Shown: positions 7,301-14,634 of the stretch, one piece after another | Layout: each line of letters begins with the position of its first letter | Position numbering within the stretch: position 1 is the stretch's first letter | Assembly: GCA_035384565.1 (NCBI GenBank) | Contig: DAOOIT010000011.1 | Coordinates: 54,741 to 118,740 of the forward strand | DNA from: Planctomycetota bacterium | GTDB lineage: Bacteria > Planctomycetota > PUPC01 > DSUN01 | Direction of reading: 5' to 3' | Length of the DNA stretch: 64,000 bases | Notes under the pieces: generated by a model | Seen by the model: only the letters and a program-made list of their open reading frames with translations | The model's database searches: none | What the model was told of the DNA's origin: nothing | Made by a program: the position numbers and the translations under genes

Positions 7301-8808
7301 AGCGTGCGCTCGAGGTCGCCGCACACGATCTGGTAGAGCGTCACACCAAGGCTGTAGAGGTCGCTCTGGGGGGACGGGGACGCGCCGCGGCGGAGTTCAG
7401 GGGCCAGGTAGTCCCACGTGCCGGCCACGCCTTCGATGCGGGTGCTGGTGAGGCTCTTCAGGACATCGTCGTCGGCCGCCGCGCCGAGGCCGAAATCGGT
7501 CAGTTTGGCCACGAGCACGCCATCCTCGCGCCGGGCGAGGAGGAGGTTCGACGGCTTGATGTCGCGGTGGAAGATGCCGGCCGCGTGGACGGTGTCGAGG
7601 GCGTCGGCGATTTGAGCGACGATCTCGAGGCGTTCGGCCAGGGGCGGGTTCCCGGCCAGCCAGCCGGCGAGCGACGGCCCTTCGACGTACTCCATTTCGA
7701 GGTAGTAGGGGGGCCGGTCGCCCTCGGTGATGTCGTAGACCTCGACGAGGTTCGGATGGTGGTAACGGTGGAGGCGCTTGAGCAGGCGGGCCTCGCGCTT
7801 GAGGGCCTGGAGGCGTTCGCGCTTGAAGCAGAACTTGAAGACCTGGCGCGACTTGTCGGCGGGGTTCCACGCCTTCCACACTTCGCCGAAGGCGCCGCGG
7901 TACCGCACTGCGGAGTGGAGAGTGCGGAGTGCGGATTGGGAAGGAGTTCCTGCCTGGGCTGCCTCTTCATTCCGCACTCCGGACTCCCCACTCCGCACTA
8001 CCTCCTCGCGCCCGAGGCGTTCCTCGAGCACCCAGCTCGTGCCAGGGACGGTGACCCCGACAGCGGGCCGCCAGCCCAGCTCCTCGTCGGCCTGCTCGGC
8101 TGGCCAGCCTTTGGCCGTGGCCGCAGGGGCCGCGAGGGGCGCGTGCGTTCGCTCGCCGATTTCGCAGACCTCGTAGCGATCCTCGACGCCCTTGAAGCGA
8201 TAGGGGCCGTGGTTGCACCAGGCCACGGGGTCGAGGCCCGCCAGGTCGTCGCGGCAGAGGATGGCCCGAGCGTCGTCGAAGACTGCCCGGGTGCAGAGAA
8301 TCTGCCCGCCACGGGCCAGGTCCGCGATGCGGGCGGCGGTCGAGATCTGGAGGCCGTAGATGTCCAACCGCTTCGGGCCGTCGTCGTGGCGCTCCACCAC
8401 GACCTGTCCCTGGTGAATCCCCACGCGCACCTGCGGCAGGTCCGGCTCGTCCCCGCGAGCGGCTCGCATGGCCGCCTGCATGTGCAGGGCGAACTTCACC
8501 GCCTCCGAGGGGGTCGCGAACACGACCAGGAAGGAGTCGCCGGCCGTCTCCACCTCCTGGCCATCCACACCGCTGAGCGCCCGGCGGAAGATCTCCCTGT
8601 GGATGCGCACCAGGGCCGCGGCACGGACGTTGCCCAGCGTGCTCTGCTGCCGCGTGGAGCCCTCCAGGTCGCTCAGCAGAATCGTGAGCACCTGCGTGGC
8701 GTGGGCGATGCGGAAGCGCTCCATCTGCTCGCGCGAGGCGGCCGTCAGCCCCACCGAGTCCGGAGCGCCGGCCATCTGTTGTGCATCAGGGGAATCCGCC
8801 GAGGCCAT
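4318..8808 (-). CDS. Class III nucleotide cyclase - Ser/Thr protein kinase - transmembrane - WD40 fusion protein
   Basis: About 1496 residues. Residues 38-215 form a class III cyclase domain with both metal Asp residues (Asp47 in SDLEGST, Asp91 in ETAGDSF) and Arg160 in TAARI. Residues 260-545 form a Hanks-type kinase: Lys325, Glu339, HRD at 414-416, DFG at 438-440, and an APE-like APEL. One transmembrane helix lies at about 567-590, after a charged coiled segment, followed by about 13 WD40 blades to the C terminus. The base-selecting positions are mixed: Glu87, as in guanylyl cyclases, with Asp149, as in adenylyl cyclases, so the product cannot be named. The usual transition-state Asn is Ser156. 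A 37-residue repeat insertion (268-304) splits the glycine loop. The start could be the ATG at 8808 or GTG at 8814; neither has a clear ribosome site. It is coupled by ATGA to the cNMP-binding patatin gene. Confidence 0.9.
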   Translation of the reverse strand: MASADSPDAQQMAGAPDSVGLTAASREQMERFRIAHATQVLTILLSDLEGSTRQQSTLGNVRAAALVRIHREIFRRALSGVDGQEVETAGDSFLVVFATPSEAVKFALHMQAAMRAARGDEPDLPQVRVGIHQGQVVVERHDDGPKRLDIYGLQISTAARIADLARGGQILCTRAVFDDARAILCRDDLAGLDPVAWCNHGPYRFKGVEDRYEVCEIGERTHAPLAAPAATAKGWPAEQADEELGWRPAVGVTVPGTSWVLEERLGREEVVRSGESGVRNEEAAQAGTPSQSALRTLHSAVRYRGAFGEVWKAWNPADKSRQVFKFCFKRERLQALKREARLLKRLHRYHHPNLVEVYDITEGDRPPYYLEMEYVEGPSLAGWLAGNPPLAERLEIVAQIADALDTVHAAGIFHRDIKPSNLLLARREDGVLVAKLTDFGLGAAADDDVLKSLTSTRIEGVAGTWDYLAPELRRGASPSPQSDLYSLGVTLYQIVCGDLERTLGDWERQVGSEVLREDIARCIATDPAARWPRAAELSRALRSHDERLRERQLQRDREAQRRRIQRLAAISSVAAVAAIVLAVLGAYAFVQRRIARHHAAVAQRERDDAVAARRRTEAELYFSNVLLATRQIEQQRYDQARDALWGAPEALRNWEWGHLLARCSTDLGTLRGSGQPLQSVAFSPDGSHIVAACDDGKAYVWHTRSGRTAAVLDGHAAWLNGAEFSPDGQRILTSSYDGTARLWEAGTGKPLAVLSGHCPALAIGPPGAPELSAALADAWAKRTTWDMMQSLKEKPFALRPEGGPMSEFAPAPREAMGTLLAALELTRNVVSAHCAAKGGLVLTAGFDGTAKLWDTRSGAALRTLCGRARREAAARRFATVEDAIRWLDKVGLTTAVFSPDGSRVATGAEDGTVEVWDTQAGTLLWSQAAHAAPVVCVAFDSQGRRLATAPGQRTARPWDAWLASRPSPRGAEAVPTAPDRTARVWDVATGKPVCEVSCPGTPTLVAFLGEGMQFLTAQAGEVATGSIWSAERGQHLRTFLGLPLAVGPEGKQILAAVAGGVACMEAASGALLFTVSGHSGPVHAAAFAPGAPCFATSSADGATKLWEIAEPSSRERPAPLVFHLDRQVFVQSGGEALQDVAVSRDGARLVVVAGGRFSAWDTARAASLPCRHGQGSIGGIDLVSDGHSVAILSGTSTVFVSELAEACSQSVEIRHGQTVRRARFSPDRTRVVTASSDRTAKVWDAATGKMLADLVGHTDIVWDAVFSPDGTQVASASSDHTAKVWDARSGKLQATMAGHERGLHDATFSADGARLATTAADGTARVWDTRSGATIAVLRGEKGDSPWHAQFTPDAQRVLITTVTSSGSLEARLWDVASVSPLHTFRGRNGTPTGAALSPDGSRVATADGAAVRLWDTASGRELAVLEGHAKPVTHVLFSGDGLTIVTGGEDGTARLWRARPWWSGAYPGDAAVPWRERFEAWRVDQYRRWQEALHR
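7897..8007. repeat. Family D palindrome inserted in frame in the kinase glycine loop
   Basis: 111 bp whose arms (GCGGAGTGGAGAGTGCGGAG at 7911-7930, and the inverted copy within 7972-8003) form an imperfect inverted repeat. Removing exactly these 37 codons leaves LGRGAFGEV, a perfect protein-kinase glycine loop. A CGC triplet flanks the insertion on both sides. The frame is kept and no stop is introduced. Confidence 0.85.
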
Positions 8809-8867
8809 GCTCACGATGCGGGCGAGGCCCGCCCTCCGAAGTGCGCCTGCTCCCCCTCTCGCGCTCC

Positions 8868-8896
8868 TTCTTACCTCTTTTTCGATGGCGCGTCAA
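8868..8896 (-). promoter_or_regulatory. Possible sigma70 promoter for the cyclase/kinase - patatin pair
   Basis: On the minus strand, TTGACG (8891-8896), a 17-base spacer and TAAGAA (8868-8873), about 60 bases upstream of the start. The -35 is good and the -10 is weak. The rest of 8897-9145 shows no gene I can support; a short plus-strand stretch (about 9083-9181) reads like a coding fragment but matches nothing I know. Confidence 0.35.
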
Positions 8897-9145
8897 CCCC
8901 TCCTCCCTTCTTGGAGTGCGCCACCCTCGTGTAGCAGCGGCGAGGGCATAGGGTCAGGAAAACCCGTCCGGCGAGGCGGAAACACGGGTTGTCCCGGCGG
9001 CGGGTGGCCGCCCTGCTCAGCGGGCGGAGAGGAATGGTGAACATCGGCTGACGACTTCGAGGGGCCGTTCCGTTCCCGCCCTGGTGTACGGGGACGTAAT
9101 CAAGCTCGTCGAGCGCGGGAAGGCCGTGGCCGTGGAGCTGGTGGT

Positions 9146-9421
9146 GGAAGCGTTCGGCGTGGGGTGTGGGCCGGAGTTGTAGGTGGCTGCGGGAGCTCCG
9201 AAGGAGCGAAATGGGATAGCCCAGGGCAACGCCCTGGGAACCAGACCGCCCCGTGGCAGCCCTGAAAGGGCGGAATAGAGAGCTTCTATCTCGCCCCTTC
9301 AGGGCTGGACCCGTGAATCCCACTGAACCCAGGGCGTTGCCCTGGGCTATCCCATGCGAGCCCTTCAGGCTCCAGAGAGAACCACCCTGCCTGCAATTCC
9401 GGCCCACACCCTTCGGCGTGG
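9146..9421. repeat. Large compound palindrome (family E)
   Basis: Nested inverted repeats. The inner arms are ATGGGATAGCCCAGGGC near 9210 and its complement near 9340. The innermost arms are GCCCTGAAAGGGCG near 9260 and the matching CGCCCCTTCAGGGC near 9294. The outer arms are GTGTGGGCCGGAGTTG near 9165 and CAATTCCGGCCCACAC near 9394. The whole could fold into one long stem. It fills most of the gap between the divergent kinase and heparinase genes. Confidence 0.75.
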
Positions 9422-9427
9422 CGCTCC

Positions 9428-9455
9428 TGGCATTCGCCGCCGCTTTTGGTATACT
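9428..9455 (+). promoter_or_regulatory. Candidate promoter for the heparinase-like gene
   Basis: CTGGCA (9428-9433), a 16-base spacer and TATACT (9450-9455), giving a leader of about 36 bases before the ATG at 9498. The -10 is close to consensus and the -35 is weak. Confidence 0.45.
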
Positions 9456-9497
9456 GTCGCCCTGACAGACACCCATCCCACGGCTCGGAGAGCCCCG

Positions 9498-11246
9498 ATG
9501 ATTCTCGATACGACCACCATTCATGACCTCGCCGCCCTGCTCAAGCCTCACATGCATCTGCCGGCCTGGCCCGGCCTTTCGGACCCCGCCGCCAAGGCCC
9601 GCGCGAGGCAGTGGGCGAAGAAGCTGGGCCTCTGGGAACGCCTGGGCCGCGGGAGCGACCCTCAGAAGCCAATCCCCGTCGTCCGGCGGTCGCACTATCG
9701 CGACTACCGCCGCACCGGCAACCGCACCCTCGGCGAGACCGCCTTGCGCGGCAGGGCTCAAACCACCGAGCAGGCCGCGCTCGCCCTCTGGCTCGGCCAT
9801 CCCGCCGGGGACCTCGATTACGTGCAGGACCTGCTCTGGGCCTGGTGCGAGACGTCGAGCTGGATCTGGCCGGCCCACGAGCACTGCACGATTGACCTCG
9901 GCTCGTCGCACATCGCCCGCCTGCTGGCCGAGATCCTCTGGATGCTCGACGACCGGCTGGAGGACGAGGTCAAGCAGCGCGTGGGGGCCGAAATCCAGCG
10001 CCGCGCGCTCGATGCCTTGCACGACTGGAGGCATCCCGACGGCTGGTGGACGGTGACGATGAACTGGAACCACGTGTGCAACGCGAACCTGATCGCGGCG
10101 GCGCTCTACCGCATCCGCGACGTGGGGCAGCTCGCGGCGTTCCTCCACCCGCTCGTCCAGCGGCTCGACTACGCGATTCAGGGCTTCCCGCCCGATGGCG
10201 GTTGCCTCGAGGGGCCGAGCTACTGGAACTACGGCTTCGGGCATTTCCTCGACGCGGCCGTCGCGCTGCATTATCGCACCGGGGGCCGCCTGAACCTCGT
10301 GCAGGGCGAGCACATCGAGCGCATCTGCCGCTACCCGCTGGCCGCGCACATCGAGGGGCCGCTGCGCTCGACCTTCGCCGACAGCTCGAACGGCTACATC
10401 AGCGCCGAGAGCGCCCTCGAGATCAACCGCTTCCTGCACCTGCCCGAGTTGTACGAGGTCGCGGCCCGCGACAAGCAGGGCCGTCTCGCCGTGGCGGGCT
10501 GGCGCGGCCTGCTGCTGTACCACGGCGAGAGGGTCACGGGCAAGGCCGACACCCGCGACTACCTGCTGCCCGACCTCGGCATGGCGAAGCTGCGCGCGGG
10601 GGGCACCACGCTGCTCACCCTCGCCGGGCGCAACGACGTGCCTCACAACCACAACGACATCGGCAGCTTCATCCTCCACAGGCACGGCAAGTGCCTCCTC
10701 ACGGACCCCGGCGCGCCGAAGTACACGGCGAAGACCTTCGGACCCAAGCGCTACGAGATCCTCTTCTGCCGTTCACGGGGCCATTCGGTGCCGCTCATCA
10801 ACGGCAGAGAACAGCCGACTGGCGGCCACTATCGCGGCACTCTGGCGGTCGAGGGCCTCAATGCGGCCGGCCCCAAGAGCGCCACCATCGACATGACGCA
10901 CGCCTACGACGACAGGACGCTGTCGCGCCTCCTCCGCCGCTTCGACCTGGCGCCGGATGGCCATGTGGAGTTGCGCGACCGCTTCGCCTTCACGCGCGCG
11001 CCGCGGCGGCTCGAAGAGGCGTTCATCACCTTCGAGCCCGTGCGCATCGCGCGAGGCGGGCGTGCCGCCGTGGTGGGCAGGGGCCGCCGCAGCGTGACCA
11101 TCACCACACGGACGCCCGGGCGCTTCGCCGCCGAGCGCCTCGTCGAGGAGTCCGAGGAGGGGCGGACCGGCGCTGTGGTTACCCGCCTCACGTTCGCGCC
11201 CGCGCGACTCGAAAGGGAGATGGCCTTGGTATTCAGGATAGCGTGA
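9498..11246 (+). CDS. Heparinase II/III family protein
   Basis: 582 residues. An alpha/alpha-toroid half with aromatic-rich helices (WWTVTMNWNHVCNANL, GPSYWNYGFGHFLDA) is followed by a beta-sandwich half with the signature NDVPHNHNDIGSFILH that marks the heparinase II/III C-terminal domain. Such proteins cleave uronic-acid-containing polysaccharides by beta-elimination; the substrate cannot be read from sequence. No signal peptide is visible from the chosen ATG, so it may act on imported oligosaccharides. The ATG at 9498 was chosen over an upstream in-frame ATG because the extra residues would be translated from a palindromic repeat. It shares one base (TGATG) with the next gene. Confidence 0.85.
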   Translation: MILDTTTIHDLAALLKPHMHLPAWPGLSDPAAKARARQWAKKLGLWERLGRGSDPQKPIPVVRRSHYRDYRRTGNRTLGETALRGRAQTTEQAALALWLGHPAGDLDYVQDLLWAWCETSSWIWPAHEHCTIDLGSSHIARLLAEILWMLDDRLEDEVKQRVGAEIQRRALDALHDWRHPDGWWTVTMNWNHVCNANLIAAALYRIRDVGQLAAFLHPLVQRLDYAIQGFPPDGGCLEGPSYWNYGFGHFLDAAVALHYRTGGRLNLVQGEHIERICRYPLAAHIEGPLRSTFADSSNGYISAESALEINRFLHLPELYEVAARDKQGRLAVAGWRGLLLYHGERVTGKADTRDYLLPDLGMAKLRAGGTTLLTLAGRNDVPHNHNDIGSFILHRHGKCLLTDPGAPKYTAKTFGPKRYEILFCRSRGHSVPLINGREQPTGGHYRGTLAVEGLNAAGPKSATIDMTHAYDDRTLSRLLRRFDLAPDGHVELRDRFAFTRAPRRLEEAFITFEPVRIARGGRAAVVGRGRRSVTITTRTPGRFAAERLVEESEEGRTGAVVTRLTFAPARLEREMALVFRIA

Positions 11247-12034
11247 TGCCCCCGAAAGCACACCGTGTCCGATCCTCTCGCGTTGCCCGGCCGCGGGGTC
11301 GGGAGGCGAAGCGTTCACGCGTGCCGTTGATCGCGCTGGCCGTCGGCGCTGTTGTTCTGGCGGCGGTCGGCGCCCTGTGGCTGGCCAACCGCGGGGGCCG
11401 TGCCCCCGCGGCTGCGACGACGCCCGGCGCATCGCCCAGCGCTTCCCCTGCCGCCACGCCCACCCGCGACGTCACGGTGGTGTCGGTGCCGGCCAGCTAC
11501 TCGGACCCCGCCGTCGCGCGGCTTGCCGCTCAGCTTCGCGCGCCGGCCCTGCGCTCGCGGGTCGAGGCCGCGGAGTCGCTCGCCGCGCTCGGGCCGCGAG
11601 CGCGCGAGGCCGTCCCCGCGCTCCTCAACGCCATGGCCCGCAAGAACAGCGAGATCGAGTTCGCCCGGGCCGTGAGCAAGGCGATCAAGGCCATCGGGCC
11701 CGCCGCCGTGCCGCCGCTTGCCGCGGCCCTGCGGTCAGGCAACCCACAGGCCAGGTTCCACGCCGCCGCGGCGCTCAACCGGCTGGGGCCCGACGGCGCC
11801 GGCGCCACCGACGCCTTGATCGAAGTGCTGGAGGGTGACGAGGACATGACCGTGCGGTCGAACGCGGCGGTGGCCCTGGGCGCGATCGGCCCGGCGGCCT
11901 CGGCGGCCCTGCCCGCGCTGAAGCGCGCCGCGGGCAACCCCAACGAACGCCTCGGCGGCAACGCCGCGAAGGCGGAACTGCGCGTTCGCGCCCAGATGGC
12001 CATTGACCAGATCAAGGGCACGATCGGCAAGTAG
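11246..12034 (+). CDS. Membrane-anchored HEAT-repeat protein
   Basis: 262 residues. A basic N terminus, one transmembrane helix (about 27-47), a low-complexity Ala/Pro/Thr linker, then four or five HEAT-like repeats (LRSRVEAAESLAALG, NPQARFHAAAALNRLG, MTVRSNAAVALGAIG). These repeats make a protein-binding solenoid; no enzyme motif is seen. The start overlaps the heparinase stop by one base, so the two are probably co-translated. The partner is unknown. Confidence 0.8.
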   Translation: MPPKAHRVRSSRVARPRGREAKRSRVPLIALAVGAVVLAAVGALWLANRGGRAPAAATTPGASPSASPAATPTRDVTVVSVPASYSDPAVARLAAQLRAPALRSRVEAAESLAALGPRAREAVPALLNAMARKNSEIEFARAVSKAIKAIGPAAVPPLAAALRSGNPQARFHAAAALNRLGPDGAGATDALIEVLEGDEDMTVRSNAAVALGAIGPAASAALPALKRAAGNPNERLGGNAAKAELRVRAQMAIDQIKGTIGK

Positions 12035-12039
12035 CAGGA

Positions 12040-13224
12040 TCAGCCCCGGAACAGCGCGGCGAGCGCCGCCGCCGCCGCCAGCACCACCACGCATGGCACC
12101 AGGAAGATCGCCCGCCAGCGGAACTTGCCTTCCACCTTCAAGGCGTCCATCACCGCGCCCGTGAGCTGCGTGCCCCCGAAGAAGCCGAAGCCAAACAGGC
12201 TCACCGTGAGCAGCGCCTGGGCCGAGGCCGAGAAGTCCGCCGTCGCCGCCTGATTGACGTAGATGAACCCGATGCCGATGAAGAAGGCGTAGGCCATGCC
12301 GTGCAGCGCCTGCGCCGCCAGCACCACGCCCTTCGGCCGCCCCACGGCATACACGGCGTAGAGCAGCCCCCACATCGCCGCACCCAGGGCCAGAGTCCAG
12401 CGGAACCCGAGCGTGCCGAGCACCGCCTTCTCATGGAACGCCACGTACACCGTGGCCAACACCTGCGCCGACTGGGCGATGGACATCACGGCCGGCATGT
12501 TCTTGCTCTGAACCCCCAGCTCGCCCAGAAATGGCGCCGTGCCAAGGAAGTAGAACTGGAGCTGCGTCGCCACCACGAACGCCACGGCGATGAAGACGAG
12601 GAAGTTGGCGTCGCCCAACAGCCCAAACGCCTTGATGAAGGGCAGGGCCTCGCCGGGCGTCTCGGGCGGCGGCGTGTGGGGCAGGAACAGACAGTAAACG
12701 GCCAGCACAAGGGACAGCACGCCGGCGAGCCGCAGGCAGTCGCTGCCGTCGCCTGCGCCCTTCATCTTGCGCCACGCCGTCAGCCCCCAGCCGGCCAGCA
12801 CCCAGGCGATGACGCCCCACACCGAGACCGAGAAGAACGTCGTCCTCGCCTCGGCCAGGTGGCGGAAGACCAAGGAGTTCAGGAGCGGCAGCGTGGGCGC
12901 GAAGGCCAACGCATAGCCGCACATCACAAGGAAGAGGCTGCGGAAGCGTGTCTGCCGCGCCGCCGCCAGCAACAGGATGCCGCCGACCAGATGGGCGGCC
13001 GCCAGGAACCACTGGGTGGCGACCCATCGGTCGGTGATCAGCCCGCCGATGAGTGGCGAGACAATGCAGCCGAGGTACATCGTCCCATACGTCCAGCCCA
13101 CCTGTTTCCCGGTGAACTTCAGCGGCCCGAAGAGCCGTGCCGCCAGGACCGGCGACCAGGCCCCCCAGATGGCGAATTGGAGGAACACCACCAGACACAG
13201 CCGCAGATACATCTCCCAGTTCAT
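12040..13224 (-). CDS. MFS transporter, nucleoside:H+ symporter (NHS) type
   Basis: 394 residues with about 12 hydrophobic helices and an N terminus of the NHS type (VVFLQFAIWGAWSPVLAARL). The NHS family (NupG/XapB) moves nucleosides with protons; planctomycete members near glycan genes may carry other small solutes, so the substrate is open. The start at 13224 has AGAGGAG upstream. It lies downstream of the UroD-like gene, separated by a family A palindrome, and converges on the HEAT gene with 5 bases between stops. Confidence 0.75.
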   Translation of the reverse strand: MNWEMYLRLCLVVFLQFAIWGAWSPVLAARLFGPLKFTGKQVGWTYGTMYLGCIVSPLIGGLITDRWVATQWFLAAAHLVGGILLLAAARQTRFRSLFLVMCGYALAFAPTLPLLNSLVFRHLAEARTTFFSVSVWGVIAWVLAGWGLTAWRKMKGAGDGSDCLRLAGVLSLVLAVYCLFLPHTPPPETPGEALPFIKAFGLLGDANFLVFIAVAFVVATQLQFYFLGTAPFLGELGVQSKNMPAVMSIAQSAQVLATVYVAFHEKAVLGTLGFRWTLALGAAMWGLLYAVYAVGRPKGVVLAAQALHGMAYAFFIGIGFIYVNQAATADFSASAQALLTVSLFGFGFFGGTQLTGAVMDALKVEGKFRWRAIFLVPCVVVLAAAAALAALFRG

Positions 13225-13235
13225 CGTGCTCTCCT

Positions 13236-13325
13236 CTGGTAGGGCGGGCATACCTGCACGCGGAATCCCTCGCCGCCGAGCATAGCCGCTTCATCCCCCG
13301 CGTGCAACTATGCAGGCCCTACCAG
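13236..13325. repeat. REP-like palindrome, family A copy 1
   Basis: Inverted repeat: CTGGTAGGGCGGGCATACC on the left (13236-) and GCAGGCCCTACCAG on the right (to 13325), each with an internal small hairpin of the type CGTGCA..TGCACG. The TAG stop of the adjoining UroD-like gene (13319-13321) is part of the right arm. Confidence 0.85.
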
Positions 13326-14464
13326 GAGTACCGGCCGTGGTCCTTGCACGCGGCGTACATGGCCGCGACGTTGTCGGGCGGGGTGAAGGGGGCCAGGTTA
13401 TTGCCCTCGCGCAGGATGAACTTGCCGCCCTCCATGACGCCCGACTGGAGGATGCGCTTGGCCTCGGCGCGCACGGCGCGCGGCGTGCCGGTTCGCAGCA
13501 GCTCGACGTGCGGCCCTCCCTGGATCGTGATGCCGGGGCCCAGCTCGCGGCGGAGCGCCCCGTGGTCTACGGGGAAGCCAGTGTCGAAGCTCGTCACCTT
13601 CAGTTCGTCCCGAACCGTCTTGAAGTGCCGCGTGGCGTCGCCGCACAGGTGAATCGAGTTGGGGCCTTCCGGGCCGAACGCCGCGATGAGCCGCTTGTGA
13701 TAGGGCAGCACGAGCTCGCGGTAGGTGTCTACCGACAGGAGCGCGATGCTGTCGTCGGCGAAGCCCCACGCCTTCGATTCGACGGGCTGGCCGAGGCGCT
13801 CGCGGTAGGCTCGGATGCGGCGAATCGTCCCCTCCACCAGCAGCGACATCAGGTCGTGGTAGAAGGCGGGGTCGGCGTACATGTCCAGGCAGATACCGGT
13901 CGGACCGCGGAGCGCGCAGGCGATGGTGAACGGCCCGTCGGTGCCGCAGCCGGTGGGCGAGCCTGCCTTGACGGGCCGGCCGCAGAACTCGTAGCCGCTC
14001 TCCGCCCGCCGCTTGAAATGCTCAAAATACTCCCAGTTCCGCCCCATCCACCCGCCGAAGGGGTCGGGCACGCCGCGGGCGATGAAGGCCGCCTTGCCCT
14101 CGTCCGTGATGCAGGGCGGGGAGTCGGGCACGTTGCCCTCGATGAACCGCAGGGGCGCGCCCCACCAGAGCACCTCGTAGCTGTTCTGGAAATCCACGCT
14201 CACCGTCCAGGCCTCGGGCAGGCCCATCTCGGCGTCCTGGACGAGATGGTGGCGGACCCAGTGCTGATGGCGGAGCTGGGTCTCGAACATCACATCGGGG
14301 TCGTTGAAGTATTCCTCGTAGGTGACCCCCTTTGTGTTGATGGCAGGATTGAGGATGGTGAAGCGCGACGAGATGCCGAGCACCATCGGCACCCGCGAGG
14401 GCTTGCCCTCGCGGAAGCGTTGCCACACCTCTTCCACCTCGGCGTTGTGCTGCGCGAAATCCAT
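13319..14464 (-). CDS. Uroporphyrinogen decarboxylase (UroD/MtaA superfamily) protein 1
   Basis: 381 residues with the UroD-superfamily barrel and conserved C-terminal motifs (SIHLCGDATRHFKTV, FDTGFPVDHGALRRELGPG, GGKFILREGNNLAPFTP). Genuine UroD makes coproporphyrinogen; MtaA/CmuA relatives move methyl groups between corrinoid proteins and thiols. With glycan-degradation neighbours and no heme genes, a methyltransferase-like or unknown role is more likely. Two ATGs compete; the one at 14464 lies 6 bases after AAGGAG and is chosen over that at 14470. The stop codon comes from a REP-like palindrome. Confidence 0.75.
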   Translation of the reverse strand: MDFAQHNAEVEEVWQRFREGKPSRVPMVLGISSRFTILNPAINTKGVTYEEYFNDPDVMFETQLRHQHWVRHHLVQDAEMGLPEAWTVSVDFQNSYEVLWWGAPLRFIEGNVPDSPPCITDEGKAAFIARGVPDPFGGWMGRNWEYFEHFKRRAESGYEFCGRPVKAGSPTGCGTDGPFTIACALRGPTGICLDMYADPAFYHDLMSLLVEGTIRRIRAYRERLGQPVESKAWGFADDSIALLSVDTYRELVLPYHKRLIAAFGPEGPNSIHLCGDATRHFKTVRDELKVTSFDTGFPVDHGALRRELGPGITIQGGPHVELLRTGTPRAVRAEAKRILQSGVMEGGKFILREGNNLAPFTPPDNVAAMYAACKDHGRYSW

Positions 14465-14474
14465 CGCCATCTCC

Positions 14475-14508
14475 TTGTAAGGCGTGCATACCTGCACGCG
14501 GAATCTTC
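14475..14508. repeat. REP-like single unit, family A
   Basis: One unit (AAGGCGTGCATACC followed by TGCACGCGGAATCTT) just upstream of the ribosome site of the UroD-like gene, so it is part of that gene's leader. Confidence 0.8.
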
Positions 14509-14535
14509 CCCTCGGCGCGAGCGTCAACCCACTCC

Positions 14536-14621
14536 GGTAGGGCGTGCATACATGCACGCGGGATCTTCGGTTGCCGGCGCTCGCCCCCGTCCGTTCCGCG
14601 TGCAAGTATGCACGCCCTACC
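14536..14621. repeat. REP-like palindrome, family A copy 2 (left flank of RAYT)
   Basis: 86 bp running from GGTAGGGCGTGCATACATG to AAGTATGCACGCCCTACC. It ends 13 bases from the stop codon of the transposase and is nearly identical (4 differences in 86) to the copy at 15203-15288. Confidence 0.95.
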
Positions 14622-14634
14622 ATGCGGCGCGCGC

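Noticed and set aside
2090..8808. Calling the cyclase/patatin pair a CBASS system
   Set aside because: CBASS needs a CD-NTase synthase; here the cyclase is class III and the effector has cNMP domains, so it is at most Pycsar-like.
5560..8934. A very long open frame on the plus strand opposite the cyclase/kinase/WD40 gene
   Set aside because: In this GC-rich DNA, frames opposite real genes stay open. Its translation is a low-complexity mirror of the minus-strand gene, with no domain, while the minus strand has cyclase, kinase and WD40 motifs in order.
9083..9181. A short plus-strand stretch ending at 9181 that reads like a conserved protein end
   Set aside because: No start, no ribosome site and part of it lies in the compound palindrome; too short to support as a gene.
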